From Rubellimicrobium mesophilum DSM 19309 (GTDB taxonomy: Bacteria; Pseudomonadota; Alphaproteobacteria; Rhodobacterales; Rhodobacteraceae), in NCBI RefSeq assembly GCF_000600335.2, contig NZ_KK088522.1:1-64000 (forward strand): 64,000 nt of DNA, in the 5' to 3' direction. The notes under the pieces were generated by a model. The model was not told the DNA's origin. It did no database searches and saw only the letters and a program-made list of their open reading frames with translations. Below are positions 29,389 through 37,026 of the stretch, piece by piece. The number at the start of each line of letters is the position of its first letter. Position 1 is the stretch's first letter. A program made the translations under genes and the position numbers.

Positions 29389-31897
29389 TTGCTGCGATTC
29401 GTCATGTCCTTCCTCGGGGGCGTCTTCTCGATGCTGACCCTGGGCCTCGCGATGGGCGCCGTCACGCTGGGGGCGGTGTTCTACATGTATGGCCGGGATC
29501 TCCCCTCCATCGAGGTTCTGCAGCAGTATACGCCGCGAACGATCAGCCGCGTCTATAGCGGCGAAGGCCGGATCATCGACGAGTTCGCCACCGAACGACG
29601 GCTCTTCACCCCGTCCGAGGAGATCCCGGACCTCGTCAAGCACGCCTTCGTCTCGGCCGAGGACCAGAACTTCTACACCCATCCCGGCTTCGACATCCGC
29701 GGCATGGCCGCCGCCGCCGTGGAGGCCGTGCGGTCGCGCGGCCACGACATGCGCGGGGCATCGACCATCACGCAGCAGGTGATGAAGAACTTCCTGCTCT
29801 CGGCCGACCGCACGGCGGAACGCAAGATCAAGGAGCTGATCCTCGCCGTGCGCATCGAGAGGGCGATGAGCAAGGAGGACATCCTCGAGCTCTACCTCAA
29901 CGAGATCTTCCTGGGCCAGAATTCCTACGGCATCACCGCCGCGGCCCAGACCTATTTCAACAAGCCGCTCACCGACCTGACTCCCGGCGAGGCCGCCTAC
30001 CTCGCGGCGCTGGCGCAACGGCCGGGGAACCTCCACCCGGTGCGCGACTACGACGACGCGGTGGCGCGGCGGAACTACGTGCTGCGACGCATGGCCGAGG
30101 ACGGCTACATCGACCAGCAGACCGCCGAGGTGGAGGCTGGCCTGCCGCTCAGGAGCGTGCAGTCCGGCGACTACGAGAGCTTCCGTGCGGAGCTGCCGCC
30201 GCGCGACTACTTCACCGACGAGATCCGTCGCCAGCTCTCCGAGAGCTTCGGGGACGAGCAGTTCGCCTCGGGCGGCTACGCGATCCGCGCGACCGTGGAC
30301 CCGGAGCTCCAGTTGGATGCGGGCCCACGCGCTCCAACGGGCGCTGGAGAACTTCGACCGGGGGCAGGGGAAATGGCACGGGGTCGTGACCAAGCTGCCG
30401 CCGGAGTCGCTGGCAGACGAGGCGACCTGGCGGCAGGCTCTGGCCGACACCGACGCTCCGCGCGACATCACGCTGGACGGCCAGTGGTACCCGGCCGTGG
30501 TGCTGGAGATCGGCGACCAGCAGATGCGGCTCGGGATCGAGGGGGAGCACGCGGAGGACCCGGTGGTGCCCCGGTCGGACATCGACTGGATCCCCGGCAA
30601 CTTCGACGACAACTTCGACGTGGGCGACGTGGTGCTGGTCCGCGAGAAGACGGGGGATGACGGCGCCTTCCTGAACTGGACCCTGCGGCAGGTGCCCGAG
30701 GTCGAAGGCGCCTTCATGGCCATGGACGTGAACACCGGGCGCGTCCTCGCCATGCAGGGGGGGTTCAGCTACCAGGCCTCGGTCTTCAACCGCGCGACGC
30801 AGGCGCGACGGCAGCCGGGCTCCGCCTTCAAGCCCTTCGTCTACGCGGCGGCGCTGGATTCGGGCTACACGCCCGCCACCATCGTGGTGGACGCGCCCAT
30901 CGAGATCAACACGCCCGACGGGCTCTGGCAGCCCCAGAACGCGAGCGGCGAATACTACGGGCCGACGCCGCTTCGGACCGGGATCGAACAGTCGCGGAAC
31001 CTGATGACGATCCGCCTCGCGCAGGAGATCGGCATGGAGACCGTCGCGGAGTACGCCGAACGGTTCGGCGTCTACGACGACATGAACCCCTACCTGTCGA
31101 ACGCTCTGGGCTCTCAGGAGACGACCCTGTTCCGCATGGTCGCCGCTTACGCCATGTTCGCCAACGGCGGCGAGCGGGTGGAGCCCACGCTCGTGGACCG
31201 CATCCAGGACCGCTACGGCAACACGATCTACCGGCACGACCAGCGCGTCTGCACCGACTGCGCGGACCCGAGCCTCCCGCCCGGCGAGGGGCCCCACATC
31301 GAGAGCCACCGCACGCGCATCATGAACGCGGTGACCGCCTACGAGCTGACCTCGATGCTCGAGGGCGTGGTCCGGCGCGGCACGGCCGCCAAGGCCATCG
31401 ACCTGCCCGTGCCCATCGCCGGCAAGACCGGGACCACCAACGAGGCCAAGGACGTCTGGTTCATCGGCTTCTCCTCGAACATCGTCGCGGGCTGCTACAT
31501 CGGCTACGACACGCCGCGCTCCATGGGCGGGGCCTCGGGCGGGGGCGTCTGCGCGCCGGTGTTCCAGGAGTTCATGAAGCCCGTGGTGGACCGCTTCGGC
31601 GGCAGCGAGTTCCCGGTCCCCGAGGGGTGCAGCTTCATCAACATCGACCGCTTCTCGGGCGCGCGCCTGTCCGACGACGCGACGGGCGACAACGTCCAGT
31701 CCGAGTGCTTCCGCGCCGGCGAGGAGCCGGTCTTCGGCGTGACCTTCGACGGCGGCTTCGAGGTCTCGGGCGACCTGCCGCTGGTCGAGGAGGTTCGCTC
31801 GGCCTCGCGCAATGTCACCACCTCAACCGGCCAGACCGCGACGGTGGGCGAGGGGAACGCGAGCTTCGGGACAATCTCCTCGGGCGGGCTCTACTAG
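29389..31897 (+). CDS. mrcA: Penicillin-binding protein 1A (frameshifted near 30322)
   Basis: Bifunctional peptidoglycan polymerase and cross-linker of the inner membrane, normally ~835 residues. The first part (to ~30320) has a membrane anchor (residues ~9-31) and the GT51 motifs SAEDQNFYTHPGFD and RGASTITQQVMKNFLL. The second part, in the +1 frame, has the transpeptidase active serine in RQPGSAFKPFVYAAAL, an SxN-type SRN and GKTGTTNEAKDVWF. Removing one G from GCGGGCC (30319-30325) gives PELQLDAAHALQRALENF and joins the halves perfectly, so an inserted base is likely a sequencing error. The start is TTG at 29389 (LRFVMSFLGG). Confidence 0.93.
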
Positions 31898-31960
31898 GCC
31901 CGCCTTGCCGCCCCCATGTGGGCGGGATATGAGCCAGCGGATTCCGCGAGAGGATTTTCC

Positions 31961-33088
31961 ATGCGCACCGAGACGCAGAACGTCGTCGACTCCATCCGGG
32001 GCTCCATCGAGCTCGTGAGCCGGCGGATGGACCGCGAGACGGCCCGGCACCGCCTGGAGGAGTTCAACGCCCGCGTCGAGGACCCGACGCTCTGGAACGA
32101 TCCCGAGGCGGCGCAGAAGCTCATGCGCGACCGGCAGGTGCTGCTCGACAAGCTGACCGGCGTCGAGGCCATGGAGCGCGATCTCAACGACAACGTCGAG
32201 CTGATCGAGATGGGAGAGATGGAGGGCGACGAGGGGATCGTCGCCGACGCCGAGGCCGCGCTGCGGGCGCTGAAGGAGCGGGCCGCCGGGAAGGAGCTCG
32301 AGGCCCTGCTCGACGGCGAGGCGGACGCGAACGACACCTTCCTCGAGATCAACGCCGGCGCGGGCGGCACCGAGAGCTGCGACTGGGCCGCGATGCTCGC
32401 CCGGATGTATGTCCGCTGGGCCGAGGCGCATGGCTACAAGGTGGAACTCGAGTCCGAGACGGCGGGCGAGGAGACGGGGATCAAGTCCGCGTCCTACAAG
32501 ATCATGGGCCACAACGCCTATGGCTGGCTCAAGAGCGAGTCGGGCGTGCACCGGCTCGTGCGGATCAGCCCCTTCGGCTCGGGCGACAAGCGCCAGACTT
32601 CCTTCGCGAGCGTGTGGGTCTATCCGGTGGTGGACGATTCCATCGAGATCGACGTGCAGGACAAGGACATCCGCATCGACACCTTCCGCAGCTCGGGCGC
32701 CGGCGGGCAGCACGTCAACAAGACCGACTCGGCCGTGCGGATCACCCACTTCCCGACCGGGATCGTGGTGACGTCGTCGCTCAAGTCGCAGCACCAGAAC
32801 CGCGACATTGCCATGCAGGCGCTGAAATCGCGGCTCTACCAGATGGAGCTCGACAAGCGGAATGCGGCCATCAACGCCGCGCACGAGGCCAAGGGCGAGG
32901 CCGGATGGGGCAACCAGATCCGGTCCTACGTGCTCCAGCCCTACCAGATGGTGAAGGACCTGCGCACCGGCTACGAGACCTCGGACACGCAGGGCGTGCT
33001 CGACGGCGACCTCGACGCCTTCATGGCGGCGACCCTTGCGCAGGATGTCGCGGGAAAGAGCCGAGCCGAAGCCCTCGCGGAGGATTGA
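31961..33088 (+). CDS. prfB: Peptide chain release factor 2
   Basis: Recognises UGA and UAA and releases the finished peptide. The 375 residues carry the codon-recognition tripeptide SPF (in RLVRISPFGSGDKRQ) and the catalytic SSGAGGQHVNKTDSAVR. The frame is continuous from ATG 31961, which follows GAGAGGA. It therefore lacks the UGA-dependent +1 frameshift used for autoregulation in enterics, as expected for alphaproteobacteria. It follows PBP1A by 63 bases. Confidence 0.97.
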   Translation: MRTETQNVVDSIRGSIELVSRRMDRETARHRLEEFNARVEDPTLWNDPEAAQKLMRDRQVLLDKLTGVEAMERDLNDNVELIEMGEMEGDEGIVADAEAALRALKERAAGKELEALLDGEADANDTFLEINAGAGGTESCDWAAMLARMYVRWAEAHGYKVELESETAGEETGIKSASYKIMGHNAYGWLKSESGVHRLVRISPFGSGDKRQTSFASVWVYPVVDDSIEIDVQDKDIRIDTFRSSGAGGQHVNKTDSAVRITHFPTGIVVTSSLKSQHQNRDIAMQALKSRLYQMELDKRNAAINAAHEAKGEAGWGNQIRSYVLQPYQMVKDLRTGYETSDTQGVLDGDLDAFMAATLAQDVAGKSRAEALAED

Positions 33089-33135
33089 CGTAAACGTAAA
33101 GGCCTCTAGCTCCTCGCTTAAACGCCAAGGAGGCC

Positions 33136-33459
33136 ATGCACATGCAACTTCGTCTTTCCTATCTCGCCGTTCCCGCCCTTCTTCTCGTCGCCGGATGCGA
33201 TGAATCCATGATGATGGGTGGTGGCCAGACGGCCGGAGATGCCGGCACGATCGGGTCCGGCACGAACACCCAGGTCGGGGCCGACAACATCCAGACGACC
33301 GCGACCACGCCGCAAGGCATCCTGCGGGCACAACTCGCCGAGCCGAGCCAGGTGGGCGAGTGCGAGCGTCTGGCCCTCGTGATCGAAGACTCCGCCTCGA
33401 CCGAAGTCGCGCGCCAGGCGGCGATCGAGGACCGGCAGCGGATCGGCTGCCCGGCCTGA
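33136..33459 (+). CDS. Small putative lipoprotein, unknown function
   Basis: 107 residues with a lipoprotein signal peptide: hydrophobic core YLAVPALLLVAGC with the lipobox LVAGC and Cys at residue 21, followed by Asp. That +2 residue is one that holds lipoproteins in the inner membrane in enteric bacteria, but the rule is unproven here. A Gly/Thr/Asn-rich linker leads to a C-terminal helical part with two cysteines (GECERLALVIED and RIGCPA). No family is recognised. AAGGAGG sits just before the ATG at 33136. Confidence 0.8.
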   Translation: MHMQLRLSYLAVPALLLVAGCDESMMMGGGQTAGDAGTIGSGTNTQVGADNIQTTATTPQGILRAQLAEPSQVGECERLALVIEDSASTEVARQAAIEDRQRIGCPA

Positions 33460-33496
33460 CCTCGGGATCAGGATCCCGAAAGGGGCTTCTCAGAAC

Positions 33497-33530
33497 CCTC
33501 CCTCCGCGCGAACATCCGCGTGGAGGGAGG
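33497..33530 (+). promoter_or_regulatory. Hairpin burying the ribosome binding site of the DUF2189 gene
   Basis: A 14-bp stem (33497-33510 / 33517-33530, one G-T pair, loop AACATC) contains the whole Shine-Dalgarno sequence GGAGGGAGG, eight bases before the ATG at 33539. There is no T run after it, so it looks like a translational control element more than a terminator. Confidence 0.6.
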
Positions 33531-33538
33531 AGCCCCGC

Positions 33539-34333
33539 ATGATCGAGATCGAAGCCACGTCACCCTCCGAAAACGCGCATCTTGTCGCGTCGTCGCTGCC
33601 CGACATCGGCACGGTCACCTTTGCCGATCTGGGCCACGCATTGCGCGCGGGCGCTTTCGACTTCAGGACGGCCCCCCGCTTCGGAGTGTTCTTCAGCGCC
33701 GTCTACGTGCTCGGCGGCTTCCTGATGGTCTGGCTGGGCGCCGGAACGGTGGTCTGGACGCTCGCCGTCTCGCTCGGCTTCCCCCTGGTGCCGCCCTTCG
33801 CCGCAGCCGGCCTCTACGAAGTGAGCCGTCGGCTCGAACAGGGCGAGCGGCTGACATGGGAGGGTGTCCTGGGCGTCGTCTGGAGGGAGCGGACGAGGCA
33901 GCTCCCCTGGGCGGGAGCGATCATCGTCATCTATTTCCTGTTCTACACCTTCCTCGCCCATATGATCTTTGCCCTGTTCATGGGCCTCTCGCCCATGACC
34001 AACGTCTCCTCGGGCTGGGACGCGTTCCTGACGCGGCAGGGCCTCACCGTGGTCGCGGTGGAGTTCGCTGTGGGCGGCGTCCTGGCCTTCCTGCTCTACG
34101 CGCTGACGGTGGTGAGCCTGCCTCTCCTCCTCGACCGCGAGCTGGACTTCGTGAGCGCCATGATCCTGAGCTTCAACGTCGTCGCGCAGAATCCCGTGAC
34201 GATGGGCGCCTGGGCGCTGCTGATCGCCGTCACGACCCTCCTGGCGCTGGTGCCCTGGTTCCTGGGGCTCGTGGTCGTGCTGCCCGTGCTCGGCCATGCC
34301 ACCTGGCATCTCTACCGCCGGGCACTCTCCTGA
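33539..34333 (+). CDS. DUF2189 family integral membrane protein
   Basis: 264 residues with about six membrane segments in the DUF2189 pattern. The short N-terminal cytoplasmic part holds the family motif DLGHALRAGAFDFRTAPRFG. Paired helices follow: FFSAVYVLGGFLMVWLGAG, the VPPFAAAGLYEVSRRLEQGE region, AGAIIVIYFLFYTFLAHMIF, FAVGGVLAFLLYALTVVSLP, and a final helix ending GHATWHLYRRALS. The function of the family is unknown; members are typical of Rhodobacteraceae and relatives. Its ribosome binding site is locked in a long hairpin, so translation may be conditional. Confidence 0.88.
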   Translation: MIEIEATSPSENAHLVASSLPDIGTVTFADLGHALRAGAFDFRTAPRFGVFFSAVYVLGGFLMVWLGAGTVVWTLAVSLGFPLVPPFAAAGLYEVSRRLEQGERLTWEGVLGVVWRERTRQLPWAGAIIVIYFLFYTFLAHMIFALFMGLSPMTNVSSGWDAFLTRQGLTVVAVEFAVGGVLAFLLYALTVVSLPLLLDRELDFVSAMILSFNVVAQNPVTMGAWALLIAVTTLLALVPWFLGLVVVLPVLGHATWHLYRRALS

Positions 34334-34335
34334 AC

Positions 34336-34368
34336 GAGAAAGGGCGCCGCGAGCGGATCGCAGCGCCC
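34336..34368 (-). terminator. Terminator of the bactofilin operon
   Basis: GGGCGC / GCGCCC (34342-34347 and 34363-34368) encloses GCGA / TCGC with a 5-nt loop. On the minus strand the stem is followed by TTTCTCG. Confidence 0.55.
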
Positions 34369-34391
34369 CGATCCATGCAGGCCGGGTCGGA

Positions 34392-34901
34392 TCAGCCTTG
34401 GCCTTCGCCCGACATGGAGGGCTTGGGCAGCACCTTGGTCGCGGCGTTCAGGGGGTCTTCCTGGCGCTGGACTGAGCCTTCGAAGTGGGCGCCGGACTCG
34501 ATCGCGATGGTCTTGTGGATGATGTCGCCTTCGACCCGTGCGGTGGAGGTGAGGCGCACCTTGAGGCCACGCACCCGGCCGATGATCCGGCCGTTGATGA
34601 CCACGTCGTCGGCCACGAGCTCGCCCCGGACGGTGGCGCCCTCGCCGACGGTCAGAAGGTGGGCGCGGATGTCGCCCTCGACCTGACCCTCGATCTGGAT
34701 GTCGCCGGTGGTCTTGATGTTGCCCTTGATGTGCAGGTCGGTCGACAGGATCGACGCGGGTGGCTTGGCCTTCGGGGCCTGGGGACGGTAGTCGGCGGCC
34801 TGACCGACGGCCGTTCCCGTGGCGGGCGCCGGGGCGGGGGTCGCCTGCGGCTGCACGCCTGCGCCGGGTCCCGGCTCGTTGATCTTGGACTTAGAGAACA
34901 T
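34392..34901 (-). CDS. Bactofilin (polymer-forming cytoskeletal protein)
   Basis: 169 residues: a Pro/Ala-rich flexible N-terminus (~residues 1-50), then the DUF583/bactofilin right-handed beta-helix. The helix is seen as repeated short turns with Gly and hydrophobic residues (IKGNIKTTGDIQIEGQVEGD, TVRGELVADDVVINGRIIGR, ARVEGDIIHKTIAIESGAHF). Bactofilins polymerise without nucleotides and position cell-wall enzymes. The ATG at 34901 was chosen over GTG 34907. The gene overlaps the end of the M23 peptidase gene, and this pairing is a known functional partnership in shape control. Confidence 0.92.
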   Translation of the reverse strand: MFSKSKINEPGPGAGVQPQATPAPAPATGTAVGQAADYRPQAPKAKPPASILSTDLHIKGNIKTTGDIQIEGQVEGDIRAHLLTVGEGATVRGELVADDVVINGRIIGRVRGLKVRLTSTARVEGDIIHKTIAIESGAHFEGSVQRQEDPLNAATKVLPKPSMSGEGQG

Positions 34902-36195
34902 CCTCACCTGCTCCGATGTAGATCATGGGGTCGAGAGGCTCGCCATTGACCCGGATCTCGTAGTGGAGATGGGGCCCGGTGGAGCGTCCGGAGTTGCCCA
35001 TATCACCGATCCTATCCCCGCGCGAGACCCTTTGCCCGACTTCCACGCGGATCGCGTTGAGGTGTCCGAAGCGCGTCTCGATGCCGTTGGCGTGCTGGAC
35101 CTTGATGAGCCGGCCGTAACCCGAGGACCAGCCAGCGAAGGTCACGACACCTTCGGCGGTCGCATAGACGGGTGTGCCGATCGGGCCGGCGAGGTCCACG
35201 CCCTCGTGCATCCGCCCCCAGCGCACCTTGAAGCCGGAAGTGTAACGGAACGCATCGTGGAGCGGCAGGCTAAGAGGCACGCGGTCCACGGCGATCCGAT
35301 AAAGGTTGATGCGGTCGAGCTCGTCCAGGATACGGTTGGCCCGCAGCGTGGCGTCGTCCTGCGAGGGCGCGCCCATGGTGGACATCTGGATCGGGGTCAG
35401 CGGGCCGCCCTGACCGCCGTAGCCTTTCTGGACTTCGTCGATCAGGTCGTCAGGGTCCAGGCCCGCGCTGCGGAACATGTTGTCGAGCGGCTCGACCGAG
35501 ATCGTCAGGGCGTCCTCGAGCTGGGCGAAGATCTCGTCGTTGCGTTCGTCCATCAGCCGCAGCTCGAGGTCGAGGTCGCTCGCACGCTCCGCGGCCGACT
35601 CGGCCTTGGCCTCGAGCGAGTCGCGTTCGGCCGCGGTCTCGGCCAGGGCCTGGGTCACGAAATCGATGGTGCCGGTCAGCTCGTCCGGGTCCACTCCCGG
35701 CGCGTCGGTCTGCGCGGTCAGCGCGGCGAGCTGCTCGCGCGCCTCCTGCCGATCCGTCATGGCCTGCCGCAGGGTGTCGTGCACGACCCCGAGGCCAGTC
35801 TCGAGCTCGCGGCGCCTCTCCTCCGAGGCCAGGAGCTCGCTCTGCATCGAGGAGACTTGCTGGAGCGCGGCGGCGAAGCGGTCCTGTGCGGCGACGGCCT
35901 CCTCCGCGCGGAGGTCACGCTCAGCCGAGAGCGCGTTCAGCCGGTCCTCGTAGATCATCTTGTCGCGCTCGGCCTGAGCCCGGAAGTTGCCCGCGCCGAT
36001 CGAGTCCATGAGGAGGATCGCGGTGGCAACCGTCGTCCAGCCTACGAAGATCGTGCTGCCCGTCCAGGCGACGAGCTGCGTCGCGGGCTTGAGGCGGATG
36101 AAGCGGGTGTGGTCCTCGGATTTCAGGAAGAGGCGTCGTTCCGGAAAACGGCGTTCGAGGGCCGCGTGCACGCGCTGCATCACTTGCGAGGTCAA
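34891..36195 (-). CDS. M23 family metallopeptidase with N-terminal membrane anchor and coiled coil
   Basis: Peptidoglycan endopeptidase-like protein of about 434 residues. It has a cytoplasmic N-terminus (ERRFPERRLFLKSED), one membrane segment near residue 45 (LVAWTGSTIFVGWTTVATAI), a long Glu/Ala-rich coiled coil (~residues 65-215) and a C-terminal LytM domain. The zinc motifs are HEGVDLAGPIGTPVYA and GPHLHYEIRVNG, with HLN between them, so it appears catalytically intact. The start is probably TTG at 36195, well spaced from GGGAGG; ATG 36180 is an alternative. Its 3' end overlaps the bactofilin gene, so the pair is one shape-control module. Confidence 0.92.
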   Translation of the reverse strand: MTSQVMQRVHAALERRFPERRLFLKSEDHTRFIRLKPATQLVAWTGSTIFVGWTTVATAILLMDSIGAGNFRAQAERDKMIYEDRLNALSAERDLRAEEAVAAQDRFAAALQQVSSMQSELLASEERRRELETGLGVVHDTLRQAMTDRQEAREQLAALTAQTDAPGVDPDELTGTIDFVTQALAETAAERDSLEAKAESAAERASDLDLELRLMDERNDEIFAQLEDALTISVEPLDNMFRSAGLDPDDLIDEVQKGYGGQGGPLTPIQMSTMGAPSQDDATLRANRILDELDRINLYRIAVDRVPLSLPLHDAFRYTSGFKVRWGRMHEGVDLAGPIGTPVYATAEGVVTFAGWSSGYGRLIKVQHANGIETRFGHLNAIRVEVGQRVSRGDRIGDMGNSGRSTGPHLHYEIRVNGEPLDPMIYIGAGEDVL

Positions 36196-36423
36196 TGATC
36201 CGCCTCCCTGCCGGGCCTTGGTGGCCCGCTGTCCCGGCGATTGGGCTAGCGGTGGTCCTCCCGCGTCGCAACAGCTTTGACCCTGTCCATGCCGCAACAG
36301 GCGTCATCCAGCCCGGGAGCGGCGAGATTCTGCCGAGCAGAAAGGTCACAGGGAACTAAATTCTGCGCATTTGTCACAGGAGTGAAGCAAATGGGTCACA
36401 GATCGTGCGGGGCAGCCTCGCCG

Positions 36424-36909
36424 CTATCCGGCGTGAGCCGAACCTGCGATTCTCTCGAAGTGTCCGAGTACCTCCTGCGCGTGGCCTTCCGCCTTCCTCA
36501 CGGTCCAGACTTGGGCGACATCGCCCACCGGGTCGATCAGGACGGTCGTGCGGACGATGCCCATGTAGGCTCTGCCGAACATGGTCTTCTCCTGCCAGAC
36601 TCCATAATCCCTGAGCGTCTCGCCCTTCTCGTCGGCAAGAAGGGGGATGCCCAGGCCTGCCTTCCTCACGAACCGGCCCTTGGCCGCGACGGTCCCGGTG
36701 GAGACTCCCAGAACCGCCGCGCCAGCCGCTTCGAACCGGGGCTGGAGGCCGGTGAACTCCTGCGCTTCGAGAGTGCAGGCGGCGGTGTCGTCCTTCGGGT
36801 AGAAAAACAGCACGACATGGCGGCCCCGCAGGTCCGCCAGCGAGACGGTGCCGCCGCCGTCGCGCGGCAGCGTGAAGGTCGGGGCGGGCTGTCCGGGAGC
36901 GACGGTCAT
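36424..36909 (-). CDS. bcp: Thioredoxin-dependent peroxiredoxin (Bcp/PrxQ type)
   Basis: 161-residue AhpC/TSA protein reducing hydrogen peroxide and organic peroxides. The fold motifs GQPAPTFTLPRDGGG and VVLFFYPKDDTAACTLEAQEF are clear. The peroxidatic cysteine (AACT) is present, but the usual Pro-Gly before it is Ala-Ala. No second cysteine is seen at the usual PrxQ position five residues on, where there is Glu. FGRAYMGIVRTTVLIDP follows as in Bcp. The start at 36909 avoids a very long antisense extension. It is divergent from the AsmA-like gene. Confidence 0.92.
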   Translation of the reverse strand: MTVAPGQPAPTFTLPRDGGGTVSLADLRGRHVVLFFYPKDDTAACTLEAQEFTGLQPRFEAAGAAVLGVSTGTVAAKGRFVRKAGLGIPLLADEKGETLRDYGVWQEKTMFGRAYMGIVRTTVLIDPVGDVAQVWTVRKAEGHAQEVLGHFERIAGSAHAG

Positions 36910-37026
36910 GGGCGCTTCTTCGCGCAGGCGTGACCTTTGGCCAAGGACTGTGACCTCCTGGCTGCTTCCTTTCCCATGGACGTGGCGCGATGATGACAGG
37001 ATGCGCGGCGGTCCGTTTCTCATCCC

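Noticed and set aside
31961-32100. Programmed +1 frameshift in prfB
   Set aside because: The frame is continuous from the ATG and no in-frame UGA occurs near codon 26, as usual in alphaproteobacteria.
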